Part shown: piece after piece, positions 1-9,587 of the stretch
How the letters are laid out: the number at the start of each line of letters is the position of its first letter
Position numbering within the stretch: the first letter of the stretch is position 1
NCBI GenBank assembly: GCA_943704495.1
Contig: CALSCR010001511.1
Location: 1 to 21,657, forward strand
Direction: 5' to 3'
Length of the DNA: 21,657 bases
Origin: Pigoraptor chileana
Taxonomy: Eukaryota; Opisthokonta; Filasterea
Translations under genes and position numbers: made by a program
The notes under the pieces: model-generated
The model's input: only the letters and a program-made list of their open reading frames with translations
What the model was told of the DNA's origin: nothing
Database searches by the model: none

Positions 1-75
<75 letters not shown>
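1..75. repeat. (CA)n microsatellite at left edge, inside an intron
   Basis: About 37 uninterrupted CA units. Read on the minus strand this is (GT)n beginning exactly at the end of the SET-like exon (AAG|GTGTGT). It is therefore the 5' end of that gene's first intron, and the splice donor is itself part of the repeat. The other window edge is also a dinucleotide run, so both edges may be assembly breaks. Confidence 0.95.
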
Positions 76-77
<2 letters not shown>

Positions 78-351
78 TGATGGGACCTTTGGTCGCAATC
101 ACGCCGATACCCATGTCCTCCACTTCCTGAGGCGCAACACTGCGATGTGCAATGCCTCCATTCCGCTTAAACCACCACGTCAACCGCTCCAGATCCCTTC
201 CCAGTGTGCGACTGCGCTGCGTGCCCCCAGCGGCGACCTCATCGGGGACAGATGAACAACGAGCCTTCGCGTCGGGTGCCGCAGAAAGACCAACGCTGTT
301 CAGAGCGAGTATGAGCACAAGTGTGCTCACTACACGCAACAGCGCGGCCAT
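76..351 (-). CDS. SET-domain (SETD3/Rubisco-LSMT-like) protein, first exon only
   Basis: This is a partial gene. The ATG at 351 (reverse strand) has G at -3 and G at +4. It opens 92 codons ending in phase 0 at the donor AAG|GTGTGT. Residues 1-28 look like a signal peptide: MAALLR, then a hydrophobic core VVSTLVLILAL, then GLSAAPDA. Residues 54-92 contain LERLTWWFKRNGG and EDMGIGVIATKGPIK. This resembles the start of SET proteins of the SETD3/Rubisco large-subunit methyltransferase type, where a W-L-x-x-N-G helix precedes a G-x-G-x-x-A-T motif and a K-G-E turn. Such enzymes methylate lysine or histidine in proteins. The catalytic SET core lies outside the window, so the function rests on this short N-terminal match. 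The signal peptide would place it in the ER or outside the cell, or could be an organelle presequence. It is transcribed divergently from the receptor kinase. Confidence 0.6.
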
Positions 352-884
352 CTCACGGCAAACTATGCTTTAATTGCAAACAGCGGCCACGGACGACGGG
401 AATTGCAGATTTAACTGCTGCATCCCTCCGTTTTCAAACTAATATCACCCAAGATGAGAGACCGACTTTGCCGAGTGGTGCCTAATCACAAGCATTCAGC
501 GAGATCTCGGAGAAACACGCAGTGTTCTTTCAGCCACTGACGACGACGAACTGAGTCCGCGGACACAGTCACGTCTCTCTGAGCATAGAGTGTTTGCATT
601 CATATACATGCAACATGCGCTGCCTGCTTTATTATGCAGTGACAGTTGTGCGCCTGAGAGCAGCGACTCCATACACATGTTCATGATTACATGTAATTGT
701 AGTATCCACGCACTCGTTTTTATTGCGGTCGTGGAGTACCACTGAAAGCTCGCACTGTCCGTTCATCTGATTGGTCACTATGGATGTGCGGGCGCGTGGA
801 AGCATTTCTGGTCACCCCGGCTGCGTCGAGGCAGTTTGCGCAGCCCGCGCAACCCGCGCAATTTCGCACAACCACCACACAGCA
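352..884. promoter_or_regulatory. Divergent intergenic region between SET-like gene and receptor kinase
   Basis: About 530 bp between two divergent start codons, so it should hold both promoters and 5' leaders. An inverted CCAAT box (ATTGG at 770-774) lies about 110 bp before the chosen kinase start. No clear TATA box, RNA gene or dinucleotide repeat was seen. An in-frame ATG at 780 could give the kinase a 35-residue N-terminal extension. Short open frames here do not look coding. Confidence 0.5.
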
Positions 885-3800
885 ATGTTCGCTGTGTGCA
901 TTAATCTTGCGTTTACTCTGCTCTTCCTCGCCTGTTATTCCGTGCCATGTGTGTCGGCAGCAACTTCGCATTCGATTGTCGATATCATAAACAGCACCGC
1001 ATTGGCGGCAAAGCTGTCTCCGAAGGTGTCCGGGCGCATCGCAACAGTCAACTTGACGAAAATAAGCGCACTCGAATGGCCCGCCGGTGCACCGTTTGTC
1101 CTGGATCTCGGCGAGAAAAACACGCTCGTGTTTGACGGAAGCGGGATGAATATTGGCTGCAATCCCATCTTGAACAGCCCGCCCCGCACGCTCAGCGTCA
1201 CGTCGGGGACGCTTGTTCTCCGCAATTTTACGATGCAAAAGTGCTTGGCTGTGTACGATGCCGACTTGGGATACGGAGTGTTGGTTTCGCTTTCCACATC
1301 AAAGGCGGTGCTCAATATGACCGACGTCAGGTTTGATACAGTGACAATGTTGCGTGTCCTCGACGCACACGCAGGGAAGGCGTGGCTCTCTCGCCTATCC
1401 GTCATTGCCATGACGATCGAACGTGCATCCTTGACAAAGCAAAATCCCTTTCTTCCAACGGCCACCGATCTCTTCGAGGCTGTGATGGCAGTTGCTGTGG
1501 GAACGTCCGTCGTGCGCGTGCACGACTGTTACGTCCGCGATTCTGGAAGCTACGGACAGCAAGATGTGCGCGGAGGTCTCTTCTTTGTGGACGAGAGTGG
1601 TCGTGTTGAAGTTGAGAGACTAAACGCCATCAATCCCTCCTCACAGGGCGGCGCGGTGGCGTACATCCGGGGGGATGCATCGATGACTATGCTCGCCAGC
1701 AATATCACCGTCACGACGCTATCCAACTCGCTCCCATCGGGATCACTTTTCATAGTGTTGGCAGACTCGGTTGCAAGTGGCGTCACTGGCGCGAACCTCG
1801 TCATCGGCGGGTCTGTGTTCCAGGGATGTGCTGTGGATGATACCACGCTGTCAAACTTGCCCCAGTTTGGCGCCGTGGCCAATCTCGGATTCAGCAGCAC
1901 CATGGTCGTCACCGACACCCGCTTCACCGAATTCATCGCAATGAACGGGGGAGTGGCGTGGGTTGCCGATTCGTCCTCTCTCACAATGACGCGCTGTGAG
2001 TTTTACGGTGTCATCGCAACTGATGGCGGCGTTGTGCACGTGGTAGGCGAGGGTGCCGTCACCATTGAGCACTCCATCGCAGCCAACGTCTCGGCTAATA
2101 ACGACGGTGGATTTGCGTATGTGAGTAGCGTCCACGCATCGTTATTGTTGCGCAACATAAGCGTTACCAGGGCAACCGCGGGAAATTACGACGCGACTGT
2201 TACACAAGCAGCTGCAGATCTGGACGGCAACGGCGGTGCCCTCTCTGTCGAAGCGGGAAAATTGACAGTCGAAGGGTGCAGTTTTACCGAATGCTCGGCA
2301 ATAACCGGCGGTTTGCTCAGGGCGTTCGGCGAGGCCACTGTCAATCTCACATCCGTCACCTCACGTGACTGCTCTGCCGTGCTCAATGGCGGCTGCATCT
2401 TTACGAGCGATGTCGGCACAGTTGTCACGGTGTACGGAGGCAGTTTTCTTCGCTGTGCGGCGGGAACAGACACTCTCAACTTTGGGTCGGGAGGATTTGC
2501 GCATATTGAACGGGGCGCGAGCGTCGAGGGCGTGGGCCGGATATCCCTCGCCTCTCCAAGTGCCGTGGTGGGTCCGGGAGTATTTTACAACTCGAAGGTT
2601 GGCACGATATCTTCGCTTTGCGATACACTTTTCCTCGACACCCCGTTTGCGCCATCTGGCATTCACGATCACGTGGCCAACTGGGAGTCGGGGGGTCTGT
2701 TTACATCGCTTCCGCTGCATCTAGTGGCATCCCTGGGGCTTGCGGATAGCGCAGATGGCAGCCGTGTGGGCGGTGTGGGCGGTGTGGGCTATACTGCAAA
2801 AGGCACCGCCGGTTCGATTCCAACTGTGACCGCGACAGGGAGCAGTGGCAGTGGCCGTGGCGGGGGATGTCGGGGTGCAATCAACGGCACAGACCTCAAT
2901 CCATCTCTTGGCGTCACAATAGGAGGCGCATTGCCGGAATTCCACATTCGTATTTTGGATTACTATGGCAACCCTGTCTCCATGCGAGCAGAGAAGCCCT
3001 TGACGATCCTCCTCTCTGCAAACGACAGCAGTGTTGTGCTTCGCGGTAATGACGAGCGCAGCTTTGGATTGGGCGCGCGTGTCGGTGTGCCCCTCTTGCG
3101 CGTGTTTGCAACGCCCGGCAGCTACTCATTCCACGCCACTTCTGCAAATCCGTTCATCTTTGGTCCTTACGACAAGAACTCGGACGACGCTTCCTTTCTT
3201 GCGTCGTTCAATATTTCAGTGCGCGTGTCGGATTGCGGCGAGGGTTACGCGCGTGCAATCACGGAGGAAGGGCTTCCCGACTGTATTGGCCTGCCCCCAG
3301 TCGCGCTCCTTGTTGGCAGCGGTGGAAGCAGCAAGGATACTGTTGCAATCGCTGTTCCTGTGACCATTGTGCTGGGTGTTGTCATTGTAATTGCTGTGTT
3401 TGGCATTGTGCGGTGGCGTCTTGCCCTCATCCGCCTCGAAGAAAGTCGCGCGACGCACCGCGAATTTGTGGAAAAGCACGTGAACGGCCTAGAATTACTC
3501 GGCCAGCTCGAGCTCCCGAGAGAGAGCGTCGAAATTCTCGACAGACTGGGGTCGGGCGAGTTTGGGGAGGTGTACCGGGCGCGTGTGCTTATTGAAGGAA
3601 GGCCGCGGCTGTGTGCTGCAAAGACAATGAAGGAGGGATTGTCGTTTGACGAGCGTGTTGCCTTTGTGAGCGAGGCGGAGGTCATGGTGGGCCTGCAACA
3701 CCCTAACGTCGTCTGTCTGTGCGGCCTGGTGCTGCATTCAGAGCCCACGCTCATTCTTCTCGAATACTTGCCGTATGGAAATCTTCTCTCGTTTGTCGAA

Positions 3801-5097
3801 GGAATCCCGCCGGCGCGTCGCGAAGCATCTTGCGCGACAACTGTTGAAATGTTGGAGGCATTTGCGGCGCAGATTGCGTCGGGGATGAGCTATCTCGAGA
3901 AGATGGCGGTTGTGCACAGGGACTTGGCCGCGAGAAATGTGATGGTGGGACAAGACGCTTTTGGAGAGTACGTTGTGAAGGTAAGGGCATGCAGCTCAGT
4001 TGTTGTTGTGTGTGTGCATGATTGTGTGGTGTGTGTGTGTGTGTGCCGCGTTCCGCAGCATTGCTGTCGTTATCAGTCATCATGCCTCCTGTATCAATAC
4101 CCTTACGATGCACAAGAGCGTATTAGTGTGTTGTTCATGCAGGAGAGCGTATTTGTGTGTTGTTGGAGCTTATACAATTCAAATTATCTTCTATCTTGAA
4201 AACTGATTACACATCGCACACGCACACACGCACACACGCACACACCATTGGCGTTGTCTTTGAACAGGTTGCTGACTTTGGAATGTCGAAGGATTTGGGC
4301 GAGAAGGCGTACTTTAGGCTCACAAAGTCCGAAAAGCTACCAGTACGCTGGTCCGCGCCAGAGAGCTTACGGTCGCATCGATACACACACGTGCGTATTA
4401 TTTAATATCACACCGCTTTGCTCTGTCAATGTCAACGAGTGCAATCGGCAATATTGACGTCACTTTGGTGGCCGTCGCAGCGAACAATTGGCTACTCATA
4501 GTTCTTTAGATTCACACTGGATTCGCTCAACGAATGCACGCACGTTACACACACGCGTGCACACACACACACACTTCTCTACTCACGAACATCTCCATTC
4601 GCTCTCCACGCTCCAATGCTGTCTTGCAGGCTTCTGATGTGTGGAGCTTCGGCGTCGTCATCGTTGAAATGTTTGGCTTTGGCGACACTCTCTATCCGGG
4701 CATTACCAACGCGTCCTTACTCGCGCACATCAGCGCCGGCAATCGCCTTGAGCGGCCACCCGCATGCCCTATCGATCTGTTCCAGGGCGTTGTTTCTCAG
4801 TGCTGGCGGGAGGATCCACAGCTCAGGCCCACTTTCGACACACTTGTCATACATCTGACACAGCGCCAACGCCGACGCACACACACCGCGGGTGATGGAA
4901 TGTCCAAACCTAACGCGCGGGGCGTCGCACCCCAGACGAGCGAAAACAGCTACGACAATATGAACGGCGCGGAATCGCGGGACACGGCCGTCGCCCCGGA
5001 TGCATATGAAATGGACAGCATTCGAGAGGCGGAGTATTTGCCAATGGACGCCGACGTGAACACGAGCCACACTTACCTCAGAATTTCAATGGCGTGA
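885..5097 (+). CDS. Receptor tyrosine kinase with beta-helix (Pmp-like) ectodomain
   Basis: Three exons (885-3980, 4268-4390, 4630-5097; introns phase 0, GT-AG) encode 1228 residues. Residues 1-25 are a signal peptide (MFAVCINLAFTLLFLACYS, cut after CVSA). Residues 30-600 carry repeated GGxx/FxxC-type units (GGVVHV, GGALSV, CSFTEC, GGLLRA) typical of a right-handed beta-helix like polymorphic membrane proteins. Next come a Gly-rich linker and an Ig-like segment at about 680-785. A membrane helix lies at about 819-842. The kinase has GSGEFGEV (889-896), Lys913, Glu930, HRDLAARN (1011-1018), DFG (1035-1037), PVRWSAPE (1057-1064) and SDVWSFG. All catalytic residues are present and the loop is of tyrosine-kinase type. 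The tail carries Tyr1181 (YDNM), Tyr1199 (YEMD), Tyr1209 (YLPM) and Tyr1222 (YLRI), which are candidate SH2 docking sites. It should be a cell-surface receptor that phosphorylates tyrosines; the ligand is unknown. The start at 885 was chosen because it begins the signal peptide; ATG 780 in the same frame is an alternative. Confidence 0.94.
2764..2790 (+). repeat. Coding minisatellite in receptor kinase linker
   Basis: GTGTGGGCG-type 9-bp units repeated about three times encode a short Gly-Val-Gly linker (GGVGGVG) between the beta-helix and the Ig-like segment. The region that follows (GSSGSGRGGGC) is also Gly/Ser rich. It is in frame and probably a flexible spacer that could vary in length between strains. 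Confidence 0.7.
3981..4629 (+). other. Two kinase-domain introns with TG and CA runs
   Basis: Intron 1 (3981-4267) separates the catalytic loop from the DFG motif (GAG TAC GTT GTG AAG|GTAAGG ... GAACAG|GTTGCT). It has a TG run near its 5' end and a CA run near its 3' end. Intron 2 (4391-4629) follows HRYTH (ACACAC|GTGCGT ... TTGCAG|GCTTCT) and precedes SDVWSFG. It ends with a CA run. Exon 2 ends in ACACAC, so dinucleotide-like sequence crosses the exon boundary. Confidence 0.88.
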
Positions 5098-6135
5098 ACT
5101 GAAGCACCGCTGGATATGCAACTGGAGTCGCAATAAATAGGAACGGCTGCTTGTTTTTCTGTACTCGATGTCGTGACCTCGGCACACTGATGTCGTTGGC
5201 GTCGGCCAGTGTTGTATGGAGAGTTGTATGGTTTGTGGGTTTTGCTTTGCGCCGATGCTAGCCGCCAACTCGGCCTCATCTAATTTGCATTCCTTCGGCT
5301 GCTTTACAACGGGATTTTTTACTTGGCTCGGCTAGGATCGGGCATGCAATACCTCAACGCTGGTTATTTATTAATAAAACGGCTTGCGGCATGCAGGGGC
5401 GGACCATGACAGCAAGGGTATTCATGTAAGAACCCTTGATGTCAGCTAATCTGAAAAGTTCACAATTGTAATGAGCTTGTCAGAAGCCGTAGAGTTTTTA
5501 TTCACGTACTGTGCTCGGTTTTAGCTAAAGCTTATATTATACAGCCAAGTACTGTAATACACTGGGTATGCACAACATGGCAACTGAATCGGTGTAGCAA
5601 GCAAGAACTTCACAGTTCTGAGCTTTCATCAGTGTACTGACGCCGAACCCCCTGCGCCGAACGCTACAGATTTCTACGGGATTATCGAAATTTCATAGTA
5701 GTCGGGACTCTGCTTTCAGTTTTTTCACAAGTTATGCTTCTGAATCGCAAATTAGGTAACACTCCTCATGAGTGCGAACGAAAGCGCTTAGGGGGCTGTA
5801 CACACGAGCTTCAGCGCTCAGCACTGGCCCGAGTGTAATGAGTGTCGACAGTGGCGGTAAACCCCGGGGTAACGTGACTGAGATCTGAATAAGGAATGAC
5901 TGGAATTACGGGAATCCGCAGTGGCAATTAGTGGCCTGCGAGTGGCATTTAGTATTGAATGTCAGAATACTCGTGCATGCGTGACGACGGACGGAGAAAG
6001 TGCGATTCCAACTGAAACATATTTACAGAAGCAGGCCGCCAACAGTAACCGGGTCCGTCAGTCTCTCACGTTTGTCAGTGAAGCCAGTAAAAGTCGGTTT
6101 GAAGTTTGAGATCCCACGATAAATTTTCCACGAAG
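5098..6135. other. Intergenic region: kinase 3' end and hemerythrin upstream
   Basis: About 1.04 kb with no convincing gene. The left part holds the kinase 3' UTR. An AATAAA at 5132-5137 is followed by a T-rich stretch, and a second AATAAA lies at 5373-5378. The right part should contain the promoter and leader of the hemerythrin-like gene. A 62-codon open frame ending at 6109 has no ATG start and no recognisable domain, so it was not called. No dinucleotide repeats were seen, unlike many of the introns. Confidence 0.6.
5132..5137 (+). terminator. Polyadenylation signal of the receptor kinase gene
   Basis: A canonical AATAAA lies 35 bases after the TGA stop. About 15 bases further on is GCTTGTTTTTCTGT, which fits a downstream U/GU-rich element. 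This is the only textbook polyadenylation signal seen close after a stop codon in the window. Confidence 0.65.
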
Positions 6136-7718
6136 ATGAGTGATCAGGATGCCGGCAAGGGAAAGAAGGGTGAGACAGGGAAAGGTGGCGGGAATTTCGA
6201 ATTCGACAAGGTCGGTGGCGAATGCGACCACCCCGCGAGCGCAATAGCCCTGCCCGCACAAATCAACGCGATCAAGACGGACGACAGAGATATTGCGCAG
6301 GTATGTATGTGTGCATCGAGTAAGTGCGGCCTTTTTGCAAGCTCATTTTCGATTGTCATCTGATATGGAATTCTCTGCGCTAAGGAAAGTCCGTGAGCAA
6401 ATAGCGAGGCAAGGGACACCAGTCTGCCTTTAAATATAAAGGTATCGCGCCATGTGTCAACGGCTAGAATGCAAGCCATCAGATCACACTGGTCAAATGC
6501 GTAGCTGACTGAGCCGTGTGGGATCAAGTACGCCGTTGGGTTTCGGGAAAGAGGATATGTAACCAGCAGAATCTATCACCCTGAGAGCGCGCGCAGATTA
6601 TGATCGATGAACACCGCCTCTTTGAGTCGCAATTCGATCAATTTGGGGTCGCCGCGGAAAAGAGGGACTGGGAACTCTGCCTCCATGTGGCCCGTGAAAT
6701 CAGCAAGGTCGGTCGGCACGTGCCGTGTGCCTGCACATATCATGCCTGATGTGTGTGAATGTGTACCATGTGTGTACATGTGTGTGCGTGTGTGTGCATG
6801 AAAACAGCATGTGTGTGTATGTGTAACAACATGTGTGCGCGTAAAAGAAGAGAAGGGCATAGGAAGGAGTTGGGATGGGTGGCTTGCGCATCTGATTAGA
6901 GTGATAGCCATAGAGAGTCACAATCAAGTACCACCGATCATGTCTTTTCAACCTGACGCATGCTCAAACGCCCGGGGCACTTACGGAGACGGGTGACTGC
7001 TGACGTTTCATGTGACGTTTGATAGTGATAACGGCATTGTCGCGTTGCGTAGGGCATTGCAGTGCACTCGTGGTTGGAAGAAGTGTATCTCTACCCGACA
7101 CTCGCCCGTCACGTAAGCAGCAAGATGCAGGACCACGGCATCCGCGAGCACAAGGAGATGGAGCAGAAACTCGACAAGGCGCAGCAGCTCGATCCGCGTG
7201 CAGGGACGATCGAGGCACTGCAGTTTGTGGATCTTGTGAAGGAGGTGGATGGCGACATGCGCCACCACATGCAAGATGAGGAGAAAAATATGTTTCCCGA
7301 GCTCCGAAAGAAGGTGGCTGTTGAAGGTGAGAGTGAGGGGAGGTTGTGGTCTTCAAGTAGTGCTTTAGAAGCTGTGTTTAATCAATGTGGAGTCCACAAG
7401 AGATGCAGGATTTAAAGCAGTCGCAGACTCTTTCCCCGTGTACTCTACAAGAGACAGACAAACAACTGAAGGAATTCGTGAGCACAGCGTACGGACGACA
7501 ATAACGCGAAATGCATATGCACACTCATGTGTGTGGCATGATGCGCTTCAAATACAACAGAACTCAAGGCACTTGGGCACAAGGCGCAAATTGCACGCGG
7601 ATCGGCTCCAACGCATCCACATCCGCATATGCCGCACAAGGGCATGCTTGCTGGTGTTGCCGGGCGGTTTCTCGGTGCCGTCGATCGAGTGGAAGACCGT
7701 ATCAACAAAGAAGAGTGA
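6136..7718 (+). CDS. Hemerythrin-like HHE cation-binding protein
   Basis: Four exons (6136-6300, 6597-6707, 7053-7326, 7561-7718) give 235 residues with consistent phases (0, 0, 1). The ATG has A at -3. Residues 1-30 are Gly/Lys rich and probably disordered. Residues 44-180 form a four-helix HHE domain with the expected ligand series: His61 (MIDEHRLFE), His97 and Glu101 (HSWLE), His125 (REHKEM), His164 and Glu168 (HMQDE, followed by NMFPEL). In this family the residues bind a non-haem di-iron centre that carries or senses oxygen, or stores iron. There is no signal peptide or membrane span, so it is probably cytosolic. The tail has a His/Pro stretch (THPHPHMPHKG, about 202-212) and a final helix LAGVAGRFLGAVDRVEDRI. 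The exact role (oxygen binding, iron storage or stress sensing) cannot be told. It faces the Dug2 gene tail to tail. Confidence 0.9.
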
Positions 7719-8239
7719 GGAAAGAGAGTGGTGCAGGGTTCGATCCCCAGTCGCGTGACAATTGAACGCATAGCGGGACGGTTGCATATTCAAGAAGTAT
7801 TTGTGGGTGTTGGTGGGGACGTAGTTGTGTTGTTTTTGTGGGTGTGCTGGTCAATGTGCAAGTATGGCTCAAGTGCGTGTGTGCGCGTGCGTATACAGGT
7901 GCATCTCAGCGTGTGTCGGTCATAGTGCCTGATGCAGACGCAGTGAATCCGCGCAATTGCTGCCCTCACCACAATACACGCCGTGCATGTGAGATACAAG
8001 CATTCTGTCACAAAGGAAAGAAAAAGAAAAATAACAAAGTAACTGACTATTTTTAACACTCAAGAACTGCATGGGTTGGCATCGGACGTCATGATGATTT
8101 TACCGAGTGTATTCCCCAGCTCACACCTTGCGGACCACTGAGAGATCACACACACACAACTAGACCACATTACCCACTCCACCTTGTGTGCACACACGCG
8201 CAATCACACGAGCACACAGATCAGTCGCAGGGCAGTGCA
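7719..8239. other. Convergent 3' region between hemerythrin-like and DUG2-like genes
   Basis: About 520 bp holding the 3' ends of two converging transcripts. No exact AATAAA was found on either strand close to the stops. An A-rich stretch near 8010-8040 reads as a T-rich tract downstream of DUG2 on the minus strand. A GGTTCGATCCC string near 7740 resembles a tRNA T-loop, but no cloverleaf fits around it. No gene is seen. Confidence 0.5.
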
Positions 8240-8779
8240 TTACTTGTTTGCAGCCGCAATTTCTTCAAACAGCGCGCACAGAACATCCTGTGAATACATT
8301 GCACGCAAGATGTGTCAGGAAGAAGAAAGAAGAAAGAAGAGATAACAGAACAGAAAGACTGACAAAAACAAACAAGGATAATGAATGCTCACGCACAGCG
8401 GCGCATCACACGGGACGCATGGCGATCCCACACCACGGACACAACGCCTACGCCCCCGCCAATACAATCACAATCACAATAAATAGCTTCTAATTCAACG
8501 TATGTGTATCCGTTGAATGAGAGAATGCGAGTGAGAGCATACATGGCATACATGTGTGTTTGTGTGTTTATGCATGTGCCCACCTTTCCTCGCACGAGGT
8601 TCTTAAGACGGATGCGCTCGTTGGGGAGATGCGCCCCATCGGTCGACTGGCCCAGTGGCAAGTGGAGTGCCGGTGCACACAAAACACGCTCCAGGAATGT
8701 CGTGTTGGGAATAGTGCCGCCCTCGCGCGTCATGAGTGGTCGCACGCCCCACACCTGTGTACACACAAACACACGCGCG

Positions 8780-8835
<56 letters not shown>

Positions 8836-9546
8836 TGTGAGTGTGCGAATATCATGGTGGTATGCCGCACAAATGAGCGCGTGCGAGTGCATCACTCGGA
8901 CAACAACGACAGAGAGTCCGTCCCAATGCAGGCGAGGGGAAGCACGCCACATCCTATCAGGGCATGTGCAGCTGTTACGCACAGCTGTTAGGCCGGAATG
9001 CAAACCTTTTCGATTGCGCGCTCCGCGGCCTTAAAGTACTTGCTCGTCCAGTCGCCCAGCCACCAGTCGCTCTTGTGGACCACGCGCACGTGCAGCTCAT
9101 TCGGGGACTTCATTGTCGCAAATTGCGCCGTGAGATGCTCGTTCAAGGACTGGGGAGACAGATGAGGGCAAATTTGGGCAAATTAGGACATATCAGGCCA
9201 TATCAGGGCATACCAGGGCCAAATTTGCAAAGGAGAGGAATTATGGAACATGCAAGAAGAAAAGGTGAGGAAAACATCAAACTATTTTGAGTCGCATTAC
9301 GACATACAATGTGCAGAACTGCATGCGGTTACCCTATACAACTGCCTACTCACCCCGATAATGTCCGACATGTCCTGGTCCTCCACGAGACGGAAGCTCA
9401 GTGCGGCAGTTACGCTTCGCGGAATGACAGTGCTTGTCCGCGGGCCGCTGACCTGTTCGGGTGACAAGTCATGCACAGAACGAGCAATTGTTGGATGAGG
9501 ATGAGGGGAGTTATAGGTCCAATGCCCATGGAATCTATAGATACAA

Positions 9547-9587
<41 letters not shown>

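Noticed and set aside
720-1238. 172-codon open frame on the minus strand
   Set aside because: It is antisense to the kinase leader and signal peptide region, has no recognisable domain and runs through coding sequence of the other strand.
5921-6109. 62-codon open frame upstream of the hemerythrin-like gene
   Set aside because: It begins with GTG rather than ATG, has no domain, and ends 26 bases before the real start; it is probably leader sequence by chance open.
7725-7765. tRNA-like T-loop string GGTTCGATCCC after the hemerythrin stop codon
   Set aside because: The T-stem has a mismatch, the following bases (TCGCGTG) have no complementary acceptor strand 60-80 bases upstream, and no D-arm or anticodon arm fits.
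8603-8836. Open frames made of repeated Cys-Val or His-Thr residues around the AC run
   Set aside because: They are translations of the dinucleotide repeat in an intron, not genes. The same applies to frames at 9297-9737, 10333-10518, 13801-14109 and 21059-21425.
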